From the NCBI RefSeq assembly GCF_001426345.1, contig NZ_LMEM01000003.1:695-38493 (forward strand): 37,799 nucleotides of DNA. Direction: 5' to 3'. A program made the position numbers and the translations under genes. The stretch is from Devosia sp. Root436. GTDB lineage: Bacteria; Pseudomonadota; Alphaproteobacteria; Rhizobiales; Devosiaceae. The number at the start of each line of letters is the position of its first letter. The first letter of the stretch is position 1. The notes beneath the pieces are model-generated. The model saw nothing but the letters and a program-made list of their open reading frames with translations. It made no database searches and was not told where the DNA came from. This document shows positions 1 through 9,443 of this stretch, one piece after another.

Positions 1-240
1 AACACTGCCGCATGGATGATCGCCATCCACCCGTCGAGCGGCTGAGTGCGCGGCGATCAGATTTGATCGCCTCTCGACCAACCCGAAACCGAACGGAAAC
101 CAGCCAAGTGAACGGGGCAAAGGTCGCTGATACCAACACGCCTTACTGGTAGGAGGCGGCGCCCGTGAGGCCGCTGCCGCAGCCTTCCGGTGGTATTAGA
201 TGCGGCCAAGATTACAAAATAATCAGGAGACCACAGCATC
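1..240. other. Leading segment before the first gene
   Basis: No complete gene is visible here. Frame 1 is open from base 1 to a TGA at 43-45, so the last 14 codons of a gene lying to the left could end here, but the piece is too short to assign. The rest is the untranslated upstream region of the flavoprotein gene at 241, with a good ribosome binding site (AGGAGA at 225-230). I see no convincing promoter or operator. Confidence 0.3.
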
Positions 241-1845
241 ATGTCCCAATCTGAGCTTGAAGCGTTGGATGGCAGTGAGTTCGACGTACTTGTTGTCGGC
301 GGCGGGATCAACGGTTCTGCCACTGCGCAACATCTGGCATCCGCTGGCTATTCGGTGCTGCTTGTCGACAAAGGTGACTTTGGCTCGGGTTCCAGCAGTC
401 GCTCCAGCCGCAGCCTCGGAAACGGTATGAATTACCTGGCATTGGGACACTCTCCATGGGATCCCCTGCTACGACCGGGGCGGTTCATTTCTGGCTGCCG
501 GATGGCCAAAGCGGCACTCTCCAACCGAGCCCAGTTTGCGCGCGAGACGCCGGATCGTCTTGCACGGATGGGGTTCGTCTTTCCGATCATAAAGGGCGGA
601 TCAGTCAAACCCTGGCAGTTTGACGCGGGGGTACTGCTGCTTCAGTTGTTAGGCACAGGCGGGCAAAAGCTGAATTACCGCCGTGTTTCAGGGCGTGAAG
701 CCAAGAATATGCCAATTGTGGAGTGGATGCGCGAACCAGAGAGGATCTCCTCCATCGCGATCATCGATCATTTTCTCTACCGTTCACCCGAGCGCATCGT
801 GGTGGACACGGTTCTGGATGCTAAAAATCTTGGCGCGTTGACCTTAAACTATGCCGCTTTGTCCCGACTGGAACAGAAACCCGATGGGAATTGGAAGGCA
901 ACTATAGTCGAGTCCGGCACCGGCGCGGGTGAATCGGAAGCAACTATAAAGTGCCGCATGGTCTTTAGTATGGCCGGCGTCTGGATCGACGAGGTCAATC
1001 GTATGGCACCCCGGCAGGCGCCCCAAATGATCGCGGGAACCAAGGGCGTTCATGTAATGCTCCAACTGCCAGAGCATTGCAGAAATAAATCATGCGTTTG
1101 GTACAACCGCAAAAACGAGTACATGTATATCTTGCCATGGGGCAATCTTCACTATCTTGGTCCCACCGAAACGCCGTATGAAGGTAGCCTAGACGACATC
1201 CGACCAACAGAGGCGGACATAGACTGGATTTTGGATGAGGCGGCGTACTGGATGCCAGGGATGGGGCTTCGCCGCGAACACGTGATTTTCTCGTGGGCGG
1301 GGGTTCGACCTTTGACCAAATCTGTCGGTCATGGCTTGAGGAGACGCGTTATGCACGATCTGGCCGATCAAGGGATGCCTGGTTTATACGCGATGACCGG
1401 CGGACCGCTCAACAGTCATCGATCGGCCGGGCAAGACGCGATGGCGATCGCCAAAGCATATCTCTCCCCCAGCGGCGCCGCAAAGCAGCTATCATATGCC
1501 GCCAAGTTGCCACCAACCGGACGAACATGGCAGCTGTTTGAAAATTTTGTGCCGACCGTGACGCCTGAGGAGGTCCGCAACGCGGCACGAGAGGCGACGC
1601 CACGAAGCTTGGTCGACTTGATGTTTCGTCGCCTGCATATGGGGTGGTCGGCCGGCATGGGGCTGTCTGAAGCACCATGGGTTGCTGAAATTGCCGGGGA
1701 AATCCTAGGCTGGGATAAGACGCGCACGGTGCGGGAGGTCAAGGACTATGCTGAGTATCTAAAGCGCATGCACCTGTATGACCCCGCTGGCCCAGAAGTT
1801 CCAATCGTCGGAGGCACGCTTCGGCAAAGCGGTGAACTAGAATGA
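241..1845 (+). CDS. GlpD-family FAD-dependent dehydrogenase
   Basis: This 534-residue protein belongs to the FAD-dependent glycerol-3-phosphate dehydrogenase family. The N-terminus has a Rossmann dinucleotide site (GGGING, residues 20-25), a following acidic strand end, and the family's Ser-rich block (SSSRSSRS) near residues 51-58. A DAO_C-like tail fills the last 120 residues or so. Length is usual for GlpD, which passes electrons to quinone at the membrane. The start is set by AGGAGA 10 bases upstream. No glycerol uptake or kinase gene is nearby, and the residues after the Ser block (GNGMNYLALG) differ from the usual GlpD sequence that ends in GLRYLE. The substrate may therefore be another polyol phosphate or hydroxy acid; EryB-type erythritol-phosphate dehydrogenases are known relatives. 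The family call is firm and the substrate is unknown. Confidence 0.8.
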   Translation: MSQSELEALDGSEFDVLVVGGGINGSATAQHLASAGYSVLLVDKGDFGSGSSSRSSRSLGNGMNYLALGHSPWDPLLRPGRFISGCRMAKAALSNRAQFARETPDRLARMGFVFPIIKGGSVKPWQFDAGVLLLQLLGTGGQKLNYRRVSGREAKNMPIVEWMREPERISSIAIIDHFLYRSPERIVVDTVLDAKNLGALTLNYAALSRLEQKPDGNWKATIVESGTGAGESEATIKCRMVFSMAGVWIDEVNRMAPRQAPQMIAGTKGVHVMLQLPEHCRNKSCVWYNRKNEYMYILPWGNLHYLGPTETPYEGSLDDIRPTEADIDWILDEAAYWMPGMGLRREHVIFSWAGVRPLTKSVGHGLRRRVMHDLADQGMPGLYAMTGGPLNSHRSAGQDAMAIAKAYLSPSGAAKQLSYAAKLPPTGRTWQLFENFVPTVTPEEVRNAAREATPRSLVDLMFRRLHMGWSAGMGLSEAPWVAEIAGEILGWDKTRTVREVKDYAEYLKRMHLYDPAGPEVPIVGGTLRQSGELE

Positions 1846-2123
1846 TCCCGCAATTAGTCCGTCACCTCCAATTGTGCGCCAGCACTAGGAAGCAACGCTA
1901 ATGGGACGGCCGCTCCGGGTGGAGACGCACTAACCTGGTAGGCAGTCCATGCCAGAACGTCCAGAAGTTGGACGAGCGCGCCAATCAGCGTTATTTTGTT
2001 CTGCGCTACGGCGAACTCCAACACCAAATGTCTCGCGATCCGTCGTCCTCTGAACTGCCTGGGCGGTAGATTGAGGTGGTCTGTCGTTTGCGGGCAGCGG
2101 ATCTTTTTCCAATAGAGCGCGAC
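1846..2123. other. Intergenic region, no gene seen
   Basis: Between the GlpD-like gene and the flavoprotein debris I find no reading frame that resembles a known family, no clear terminator and no clear operator. It may be further decayed sequence. Confidence 0.4.
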
Positions 2124-2356
2124 ATGTCTGGGTTAAACGCGCCGTTCTTTACAGATGATGCCGCCGCCGCCCGTTTTGGGATGAAGCCCGTCCGAACGGG
2201 AGCAGCGCCGACGAACTGACCTCCTCCACGGAAGTGGCGATCATCGGGGGTGGCTTCACGGGCCTCAACGCCGCTCTTGTCCTTGCAAGGGCCGGTAAGC
2301 AGGTCACTGTCTATGACGGCGACGCACCGGGCTGGCCAGCAGATCGTATCGGTTGA
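2124..2356 (+). pseudogene. N-terminal relic of a DAO-type flavoprotein oxidoreductase
   Basis: An ATG at 2124 opens a frame that stops at 2217-2219. Shifting frame near 2210 gives a continuous stretch to TGA 2354-2356 that contains a clear FAD Rossmann motif (EVAIIGGGFTGLNAALVLA, from 2231) followed by an acidic strand end. This is the N-terminal dinucleotide-binding segment of a PuuB-like or DAO-fold oxidoreductase. The gene breaks off just before the position where the family usually has a WGASGRNGG-type motif. It therefore carries at least one frameshift and a large 3' deletion. The intact oxidoreductase at 2488 follows directly, so this is not that gene's own N-terminus, which has its own GGGILG motif. 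Confidence 0.75.
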
Positions 2357-2487
2357 GCGACCAAAATAACCGTGCACCCGGCGAAGTCCTGAGTGATTTC
2401 GGCACATTCTTTCGAGCGGGCGATGCGATTAATGAGGGTAATCGGAACTTTGCTTCCGCATTTTTAGCTGCCGAGGTTGGTTGGAAT

Positions 2488-3810
2488 ATGTCGCCTAGGG
2501 TCGAACGCATTCACAGCGACGAACGCCTCCCGGCCGAGGTCGATGTCGTCATCGTAGGCGGCGGCATCCTCGGCTCCACGGCCGCGTATTTCCTGGCGAA
2601 GCGTGGCCTGTCTGTGGCTCTACTCGAGAAGGGCCACATCGCCTGTGAACAATCGAGCCGAAATTGGGGTTGGTGTCGCCAGCAGAACCGCGACCGGCGC
2701 GAGCTGCCACTCTCGGTTCTCTCCATGCGGCTATGGGACGAGCTGACGCGCGATATCGGTCGGGACCTCGGATTTCGACGCTGCGGTCTCATCTATGCGA
2801 CGCACGACGAGGCGGTGCTCGCCGGCTGGGAAAAGTGGCGCGAGGTCGCCAAGGAGTACGACGTCGACACCCGATTGCTCAGCCGGGCTGAGCTGGCCGA
2901 GCGTGTCCCCGAAGCGCGCGGCAAATGGGTCGGCGGGACCTATTCGGAACGGGACGGCAAGGCCGAACCTGCACTCGCCGCGCCGGCTATCGCCGAGGGC
3001 GCCAGAGCTCTGGGCGCCACGATCCACCAAGGATGCGCCGCGCGAGCGCTCGACTTGGCCAATGGCAAGATCGCGGGCGTACACACCGAGAAGGGTTACG
3101 TTAAAACCAGCGCGATCCTGTGCGCCGCTGGCGCCTGGTCCTCGCGCTTCCTGAGGCCGCTCGGGATCAGTTTCCCCCAGGCGAGCATCCGGCAGACCGC
3201 GCTGCGTTCTACCCCGACAATCAACATAGGCGAGGCGATCTCCACACCCTACTGTACGATCACGCGTCGCCTGGATGGAAGCTATACGCTCGCCATCAGC
3301 GGCAAAGCGAACCTAGAAATCACGCCCCAGGCTATCAGGTATAGCCGCGAATTCATGCCGCAATTCTTCCGTCGCCTGAAGAACGTCAGGCTCGGCATTG
3401 GCCAATCGTTCCTTTCTGGACCGGATTCACTGTCGTCCCTGCTGGCCAGCGACGATCGCATCTTCGAACAGAACCGGGTGCTGGATCCTCCACCCCTGAA
3501 ATGGCTGATAAGCCAGGTGGTGGAGAGTGTCCGGACGACCTTTCCCCAACTGGGCGATATAAAGATCGACAGTGCCTGGGGCGGGTTCGTCGATTGCACG
3601 CCGGACGCGGTGCCGGTGGTGTCGCAGGTGGATGCGGTGGAGGGCCTAGTCCTTGCGGCGGGCTGCTCGGGCCACGGCTTCGGTTTGGGCCCTGGGCTGG
3701 GCTATCTGGCCGCAGAGCTTATTGCAAACGACAAGCCAAGCGTCGATCCTACGCCTTTCCGCCTATCACGGCTGGTTGACGGCTCGAAGCTGGACATCGC
3801 CGCTATCTGA
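2488..3810 (+). CDS. DAO-fold FAD-dependent oxidoreductase (SSRNWGWCRQQ subfamily)
   Basis: This 440-residue flavoenzyme has an N-terminal FAD Rossmann motif (VVIVGGGILGS, about residues 20-30), the signature QSSRNWGWCRQQNRD at about residues 57-71, and a C-terminal FAD-contacting motif (AAGCSGHGFGLGPGLG). It is a clear paralogue of the minus-strand gene at 23486-24811 and of the broken copy at 36048-36862. The frame opens at a TTG at 2353, but the ATG at 2488 gives an N-terminus that matches the paralogue in length (18 against 20 residues before the first beta strand), so I use it. The family oxidises D-amino acids, N-substituted amino acids or secondary amines; the substrate here is unknown. 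It stands alone on its strand, followed by decayed genes. Confidence 0.8.
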   Translation: MSPRVERIHSDERLPAEVDVVIVGGGILGSTAAYFLAKRGLSVALLEKGHIACEQSSRNWGWCRQQNRDRRELPLSVLSMRLWDELTRDIGRDLGFRRCGLIYATHDEAVLAGWEKWREVAKEYDVDTRLLSRAELAERVPEARGKWVGGTYSERDGKAEPALAAPAIAEGARALGATIHQGCAARALDLANGKIAGVHTEKGYVKTSAILCAAGAWSSRFLRPLGISFPQASIRQTALRSTPTINIGEAISTPYCTITRRLDGSYTLAISGKANLEITPQAIRYSREFMPQFFRRLKNVRLGIGQSFLSGPDSLSSLLASDDRIFEQNRVLDPPPLKWLISQVVESVRTTFPQLGDIKIDSAWGGFVDCTPDAVPVVSQVDAVEGLVLAAGCSGHGFGLGPGLGYLAAELIANDKPSVDPTPFRLSRLVDGSKLDIAAI

Positions 3811-3893
3811 AGAACTCCCGAAAGTAAGGCCCGATGGGCACCAAGTCTGGTACTACGGCGCGCTGAATAAGATCGGTGATGGGCGCCTCGGCG

Positions 3894-4379
3894 TCACCGC
3901 TGATCGAGCAGCTTGATCTGAAGATCTTCCCAGTGCTCCTTGAACGCGTCCCGGGCCGTGTCGTAGTGGCGGCTTCTTAGGCTGGTGATCATTCGTTCGT
4001 GCTCTTCCGCCATTTCTTCAGGCGTGCCGTAAAAATCCTGCCGCTGCGCGAGGAGAAGCTCGATCTCGCCTTCAAGGCCCGAATAGGTTCGCTTCAACCG
4101 AGCGCTGCCGCTCGCCGCGATGATGGCGCGATGGAAGTCACGGTCCGCGGTCACTAGCGCGGACCTGTGGGGGACAGGGTCGTATGCATGACCGCAACCG
4201 CCTCGAGCGCCAGGGGGGGAATGATCCCGGTCAGCACGACCAAACGAATGGCCTCGCCTTCTATGCGCCGCGTACGCGTGTGATGTCGACAATGTCGTCC
4301 GGTCCGAATTCGGGCAGCACGAAGCCTCGGTTCGGTATCTGGCGCAACAGGCCCTGCGTGACGAGTATCTGGGCTGCGG
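3894..4379 (-). pseudogene. GntR-family (FCD) regulator, decayed
   Basis: Reading leftward, the end of a GntR winged helix is visible first (AQILVTQGLLRQIPNRGFVL, then PEFGPDD), stopping in frame after TRVRGA. Shifting frame resumes with RRIEGEAIRLVVLTG. Another shift leads to the FCD effector-domain end, with the conserved FHRAIIAASGSARLK and EEHERMITSLRSRHYDTA segments, finishing at 3894. The metal-binding histidines of the FCD fold (FHR, EEH, and EHW near the end) remain, but at least two frameshifts and loss of the first part of the HTH make it non-functional. The 5' end stops abruptly at about 4380, where a different broken gene begins on the other strand. Confidence 0.8.
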
Positions 4380-5035
4380 TACTGCTACGGGACGCTGACC
4401 AATTTCGACATGGCCGGCGCCGCGCGGCGCGTGTATTCCGAGCGTCTCTCTCCCGAGGCCATGGCCAGCTTCGTCGAGGCTTTCAGGGCTATCGCCTGGA
4501 CGAGGTCCTGGGCGCATGGAAGCCTTTCGCCGAGGTAGTTCACAATGCTGCGGAGCGCAGCTGCAAGCGCATTGGTATCCCGTTCAAGGCCGAAGACGCG
4601 CAACGCATCAACGACGAAGTGCCGACCAGGGGCCCGCACCCGGACGTTCCGGCAGGACTCATCAAGGTGGCCAAGGAAATTCCGCTGGTGATCCTGTCGA
4701 ACTCGATGAACAACCTCATCATGTCGAATGTGGAAAAGGTCGGTGCGCCCTTTCACACCGTCATCACCGCCGAAGAGGTTGGCGCCTATAAGCCGCTGAT
4801 GAAGGGCTTTGAGTATAGGATCGACAAGCTCGGCTGCGGTCCCGAAGACATTACCCACGTATCGTCCTCTTTCCGCTATGACCTGATGCCGGCCTATGAC
4901 CTGGGGATCAAGAGCAAGGTCTGGGTCAACCGCGGCCACGAGCCCGCCAATCCGTTCTACGAATATACCGAGATCAAGGATATCGGCGGACTGGCAGCAG
5001 CCGTGGGTTTAGAGCCGGCCCTAAGGAGCGCCTGA
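4380..5035 (+). pseudogene. Type II haloacid-dehalogenase-like gene, truncated and frameshifted
   Basis: The family's first motif usually reads FDCYGTL. Here the readable sequence begins YCYGTLTNFDMAGAARRVYS at 4380, with the nucleophile Asp position reading Tyr and nothing of the gene before it. A frameshift near 4485 moves the reading to the frame that ends at 5035. That frame carries the rest of the HAD fold: IPLVILSNSMNN (motif II Ser), AEEVGAYKP (motif III Lys) and ITHVSSSFRYD (motif IV region). Family members dehalogenate 2-haloacids or act as phosphatases. Loss of the start, the catalytic Asp and the frame means no activity is expected. It ends just before a strong terminator. Confidence 0.85.
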
Positions 5036-5069
5036 AGCTGCGTCGGCAGCCTGCCGTCTAATCGAGAAT

Positions 5070-5097
5070 GGGGGGCGGTCTGTCCGCCCCCCTTTTT
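5070..5097 (+). terminator. Rho-independent terminator
   Basis: A perfect 9-base-pair GC stem (GGGGGGCGG at 5070-5078 pairing with CCGCCCCCC at 5084-5092), a 5-base loop and a run of five T at 5093-5097. It lies 34 bases after the stop of the decayed HAD gene and was presumably its terminator. Confidence 0.9.
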
Positions 5098-5109
5098 GCG
5101 AATCGGGCA

Positions 5110-5280
5110 AAGTGCCGCGACAGCCAGGTTGAGGCGGGCGCCCAGGCTATGGTGGACCGGTGGCGGGTGGAACGGACTACCACGTAGCGGGCCCAGCGTG
5201 TCGACGACGATGCGGCGCTTGCGCCCCGTCATCTTCTTTCCTGCATCGGATCCTCGGATTCCGCCGCTCTCCGTCATTTT
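5110..5280 (-). mobile_element. IS5-like transposase remnant
   Basis: On the minus strand from 5277, the translation MTESGGIRGSDAGKKMTGRK followed by RRIVVDTLG matches the well-known DDE-transposase stretch of IS5-family elements (typically ESGG..GYDAGKK.KGRKRH..VDT), including the catalytic Asp in VDT. A shift of frame then gives YVVVRSTRHRSTIAWAP, which fits the next strand (VVV.A..QDR.GA) in decayed form. Neither transposase ends nor terminal inverted repeats can be seen. It shows that an insertion sequence once lay between the HAD relic and the regulator at 5658. Confidence 0.7.
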
Positions 5281-5657
5281 TGCGTTGGCCGTTATTTAAC
5301 GTCCGCCTTCGGGCTGACTTCCCACCTTTCGGTTCGTGCGCCGGTACGACAAGTTTGTTGTTTACAGCGCGCAACTGAAGTATTTTTTTGCATAGTCGAG
5401 AACGGTAGGTCCTTTGGCAAGCAGCCGGCATGCGCAGCCCCGCTGATGCGATGTAGAGCAGCGCGTTCACGACCTTGCGCCGGTCCGTCCGCGCGACCTA
5501 TCCGGTCGGCACCCATCAGGGGCGCGCAATTAGCCCCATGCCGGACTTCACAGCCCCGACCGAAACGCGGGTCGGGCAGCGGTGTGCAACCATCTCCATC
5601 TGTACACAAAGCCGTCCACTGGATATCATACAACTCCGGCAATTTTGCGAGGAACGC
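5281..5657. other. Regulator upstream region
   Basis: No gene is seen. The frame of the regulator at 5658 stays open back to 5475, but the extra residues do not resemble a GntR N-terminus. The ribosome binding site of the regulator is GAGGA about 6 bases before its ATG. A GATATC core at about 5622-5630 could be part of an operator, but this is only suggestive. Confidence 0.35.
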
Positions 5658-6374
5658 ATGAAAACTGAAGCCAAGCCCAAACTGGCCCGATCGGCTAGCC
5701 GAGTTTATGATCGTGTCCAACAGATGGCGATCACTTATGCCTTCAAGCCAGGTGAACGAATCAATGAGGTAGAGCTAGCAGCGAAACTGAACGTGAGTCG
5801 TACTCCGTTGCGGGAATCACTTAATCGGCTGGTTGCCGAGGGATTCCTTGTGGTGAAGCCCAACCTCGGTTTCTTCCGCCGGTCTCTGGATCCCGAGGAG
5901 GTATATCACCTCTATGATTTGCGCTGCTCACTAGAGGTCCAATCCAGCAAACTGGCAGCAGAACGGGCAACCGATGAGGCTATGGAAAGCTTAGTTCAAA
6001 TGGTGTCGGCCGAGGAAGAGCCGGACAATGAACTTGAATTGCTTCGCCAAGATGAGGCCTTCCACATTAAGATTGCGGAACTGACCGGCAATCCAGAACT
6101 CGTCAACATGCTGCGCGGCGTGAATAATCGAATTCACTTTGCGCGTTGGATCGATAGGCGCGCGCGGCGCAATTCGCGCGAGGAACACATTGCCATCGCG
6201 CGCGCTATCGCTTCACGGGATCCGGATGAGGCTGGTCGATTGATGGATAGCCATATACGCCGCCGCTATCAACAGATCGTGGAAATCATCAAAATCGGCT
6301 ATGGCGAAATATTCGCAGGGGCGAACGAAATTAGCAGTATCAGCGCGGATAACAGTAAGACTGCTGCAGAATGA
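5658..6374 (+). CDS. GntR-family transcriptional regulator, FCD subfamily
   Basis: A 238-residue FadR-type regulator. The N-terminal winged helix covers about residues 15-80 and shows the GntR core (ITYAFKPGERINEVELAAKL, then NVSRTPLRESLNRLVAEGFL). The C-terminal FCD domain follows, with metal or ligand histidines in DEAFHIKIAELTGNPEL, SREEHIAIARAI and MDSHIRRRY. ATG 5658 is preferred over the upstream start at 5475 because it has GAGGA close by and gives a standard length. It faces the dehydrogenase-ETF cluster at 7055-11288 in the same direction with a 680-base gap, and is likely its regulator (inference). FCD proteins usually sense small organic acids. Codon use looks less GC-rich than in the 28-34 kb genes. 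Confidence 0.88.
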   Translation: MKTEAKPKLARSASRVYDRVQQMAITYAFKPGERINEVELAAKLNVSRTPLRESLNRLVAEGFLVVKPNLGFFRRSLDPEEVYHLYDLRCSLEVQSSKLAAERATDEAMESLVQMVSAEEEPDNELELLRQDEAFHIKIAELTGNPELVNMLRGVNNRIHFARWIDRRARRNSREEHIAIARAIASRDPDEAGRLMDSHIRRRYQQIVEIIKIGYGEIFAGANEISSISADNSKTAAE

Positions 6375-7054
6375 TTGTAACGAAGTAGTTGGGCTGCGCC
6401 AGCGCAGAAGGCATCGTTTGTCCAATTTCAACCTACGGAACGCCGACTGCACGCGATTCGTCATCTGTCCTGGTCCCTCCGCATCAACGTCTCCGGCCTC
6501 GGAGTATGCTCCCTGCCAAGATGGAGACAAGCGCCCTTCGTCGGCTCGGCCTGCAAAAGGTCATTGAGAGGTCCCAGGTTGGACCCGCGTCTCAGTGTTG
6601 AGAATGGCGTCGGTGACAGTAGGGTTTGCGATCAAGTCAGGTCACTTCGCCACCGGGACTTGGCGGTGGTAGATCGGGCGTGGAAGGCCGCGATCAAGTC
6701 GGCGACACCTAGGTCCCCGAACAGCTGTGGGAACGCGCGCGCGGCGACACAGCAACGCAGAGAAGCCCAAAAAACGGCGTGCCTATTTTTGTGTGTGTCG
6801 TTCTGTCTACACTTTTGTATTGCGGACCGGAGGCATTTCTGCAATTCTCCTACCAGTAGCGGTCGAAGGCGAGTACCAGGAGCTGTCGGGGTCGGTCGAT
6901 CATGCCGCGCGCGACTGCGCTAGCAGTTGTCGATCTGTCAATTTGCAGGGTGAATTCCCGACGCTGCTAAGCGTGGGTGCCTCGGCATGGCCGCGTATGC
7001 AACTATTCTCCTCGCCGCAGGCGAAGAGACTTCAAAATGATTGGGAGTTTCCAG
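6375..7054. other. Long intergenic region upstream of the dehydrogenase
   Basis: About 680 bases hold no recognisable gene. The part near 6780-6830 is relatively T-rich and could hold a promoter for the dehydrogenase. Short open frames occur on both strands, but none has family features. Part may be decayed mobile DNA. Confidence 0.35.
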
Positions 7055-9436
7055 ATGAAGAGTCATGCTCGTGTCGTCGTGATCGGCGGAGGCGTTATCG
7101 GTTGTAGCATCCTCTACTACTTGGCCAAGAACGGTTGGACAGATGTGGTGCTGATCGAGCGCATGGACCTCACCGCAGGAACGACCTGGCACGCTGCTGG
7201 AAACGTCTCTCTGGTAGACGGCAATCCAGCCGTCAATCAGTTTAATGTGCTCGCTCATAAGCTCTATCGCGAAATGGAGAACGAGACGGGAGAGCATCTC
7301 GGTTGGACCCGCACGGGATCAATCCTGATCGCAAAGACAAATGATCTGCTTGAGCGATACGCGAGCCGCACGGAAAGCGCTCGAGCGGCCGGCATCGACT
7401 ATCACATGATCGGTCCTGACGAGATCAAGAAGCTGCATCCTCTGATGGAACTCGACGGTATTCTCGGCGCAGCCTACATACCAGACGAAGGGGTACTTGA
7501 TCCGAGCATGACGACCCACGCCTTTGCGCGCGCTTCGCGCGCCAAGGGCGCGGAGATATATCGCCATACCAAAGTTACTGGTCTGACTGAGCAATTGAAT
7601 GGTGAATGGAAGGTTGGCACTGACAAAGGCGATATCATCACCGAGCACGTGGTGATTGCCGCTGGCTTTTGGTCGCCAGTCATTGCGCGGATGGCCGGCG
7701 CACACGTTCCAATCGTGCCGACCGAGCGGCAATATCTTGTCACCGACGAGGTGCCGGAGCTCATGGAACTTGATCGCAAGGTGCCAATGCTGCGCGATTT
7801 CGCGGTTCCGTTCTATGTTCGCCAGGAGCGCAATGGTTTGCTCGTTGGCGTGCACGAGCCGCATACACCGTACTGTTTCCTCGACGGAATTCCTGACGAC
7901 TTTGGTCAAGAGCTCTTTCCGGTAGATCTGGAACGGGGCGCTCATAGTCTCGAATCCGCAATCGCGCGCGTTCCTGCGCTCAGCAGGGTTGGGATTAAGA
8001 CCGAGGTTTGTGGTCCAACGAGTCGTACCCCGGATTTGCAGGGCCTGATTGGTCCCATACCCGGACTACGGAACGTTCACATATCGGCGGGATTCGCCAA
8101 CGGCATTAGCCAGGGAGCCGCACTGGGGCACGTCGCCGCCGAATGGCTGATCGAAGGCAGTCCGAGCATCGACGTCTCTAAGTTGTACGCGAGCCGCTTC
8201 GGCAGTTACGCCAACAAGCGGTTTATTCGCGCCATGCTAAGCGAAGCGCATGTGTTTGGAACTGTTGATCTCTCAGGAGAAAGGTTAGCGGGTCGGCCGG
8301 CGCGGACGAGCGCGCTTTACGATCGCTTCAAGGCTAAAGGTGCGCATTTCTCAGCCCAGCTCGGGTGGGAAACGCCTATGTGGTTCTCGCGAGGCAATGC
8401 GCGTTCAAATGGCGTCGAGGAGGCGCGCGCCGAAGCACTAGATGTGCGCGAAAGCGTCGGCATTCTCGATCTCACGGCGCTTGCGAAGTATGAAGTATCT
8501 GGACCAGCCGCCAGTACCTTTCTTGACCGGCTCTGCGCTCGTCGTCTCCCCGCCGTCGGAAGTATTGTTTCCACCCCCATGCTCAATGAGCGCGGTCAAG
8601 TGATGTGCTTCACGACAATCGCGCGCATTGAGCCTGATCGTTTCTATTTGACTGCTGCTCCGCAAGCGGAGCTACACCATTACTCTTGGATGAATGAACA
8701 ATTGCCGCGGGACGGAAGCGTACAGCTTGAGAATGTCACCGGTCGCTATGGAGCATTGCTATTGTCGGGGCCAAGAGCCCGCGAAGTACTCGCTAAAGTG
8801 AGCGAAGCGAACTTGTCCAATGAAGTTTTCCCTTGGTTGACGGTCTCAGATATCGATATTGCGTACGGTCGCGCGCGCGCGTTGCGCTTCAACATGGTCG
8901 GCGAGCTTGGATGGGAGCTTCACCACCCTCTCGAATATCAGACCGGTATCTACGAAGCGCTTGCGGCCGCGGGTGAGGAATTCCAAATCGTTGATTTTGG
9001 ATTCAAGGCTTACGACACACTGCGGCTCGAGGCTGGATGGCCACTCTGGGGCGCAGACTTCAACTCAAGTCAGACAGCAACTTCAGCGGGTCTCAGCCGC
9101 TTCGTCGATCCCAGTAAAGAAGGCTTTATTGGTCGTCGCGCGATCCTCGATACGGCACAACCCGTGCTCTCTCGCCTCGTCCACATATCGTTCGATCTCG
9201 ATGGATCTCCCCCCGAAATGGGCAGCCTCTTGTTCGACGGCGACGACGTGGTTGGACATGTCCACTCGTCGGCCTATGGGCCATCCATAGGTTCGGGCAT
9301 CGCGTTCGCTTCCGTAAAGGATGGTTTCGGGAGGGGTGGCAAGACCATCAACTGCTTGGTGCGAGGCAGTAGACTGCCCGTAAACATTCTGGAGCGTGCC
9401 CTGCATGATCCAGAGAGCCTGCGTGTCAGTAGCTGA
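7055..9436 (+). CDS. Dimethylglycine/sarcosine-dehydrogenase-like FAD-GcvT protein
   Basis: A 793-residue two-part enzyme. Residues 1 to about 375 form a DAO-type FAD domain (VVVIGGGVIGCSILYYLA, residues 7-24). The family motif LTAGTTWHAAGN follows at residues 39-50; the His at 46 matches the position that carries covalent FAD in dimethylglycine dehydrogenase. A linker FAO_M-like segment lies near 375-435. The rest is a GcvT aminomethyltransferase domain (visible in LDVRESVGILDLTALAKYEV and MVGELGWELH) ending in GCV_T_C. Known members oxidise N-methyl amines and hand the methylene to tetrahydrofolate and electrons to ETF. The frame is open from 6977, but GGGAG seven bases before ATG 7055 sets the start. 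etfB-etfA follow on the same strand, which supports ETF as acceptor. The exact N-methylated substrate is unknown. Confidence 0.85.
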   Translation: MKSHARVVVIGGGVIGCSILYYLAKNGWTDVVLIERMDLTAGTTWHAAGNVSLVDGNPAVNQFNVLAHKLYREMENETGEHLGWTRTGSILIAKTNDLLERYASRTESARAAGIDYHMIGPDEIKKLHPLMELDGILGAAYIPDEGVLDPSMTTHAFARASRAKGAEIYRHTKVTGLTEQLNGEWKVGTDKGDIITEHVVIAAGFWSPVIARMAGAHVPIVPTERQYLVTDEVPELMELDRKVPMLRDFAVPFYVRQERNGLLVGVHEPHTPYCFLDGIPDDFGQELFPVDLERGAHSLESAIARVPALSRVGIKTEVCGPTSRTPDLQGLIGPIPGLRNVHISAGFANGISQGAALGHVAAEWLIEGSPSIDVSKLYASRFGSYANKRFIRAMLSEAHVFGTVDLSGERLAGRPARTSALYDRFKAKGAHFSAQLGWETPMWFSRGNARSNGVEEARAEALDVRESVGILDLTALAKYEVSGPAASTFLDRLCARRLPAVGSIVSTPMLNERGQVMCFTTIARIEPDRFYLTAAPQAELHHYSWMNEQLPRDGSVQLENVTGRYGALLLSGPRAREVLAKVSEANLSNEVFPWLTVSDIDIAYGRARALRFNMVGELGWELHHPLEYQTGIYEALAAAGEEFQIVDFGFKAYDTLRLEAGWPLWGADFNSSQTATSAGLSRFVDPSKEGFIGRRAILDTAQPVLSRLVHISFDLDGSPPEMGSLLFDGDDVVGHVHSSAYGPSIGSGIAFASVKDGFGRGGKTINCLVRGSRLPVNILERALHDPESLRVSS

Positions 9437-9443
9437 GGAGGAC

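Noticed and set aside
2353..2487. N-terminal extension of the oxidase gene at 2488 from a TTG start
   Set aside because: The extra 45 residues have no counterpart in the paralogue at 23486, and the ATG at 2488 matches the paralogue's N-terminal length.
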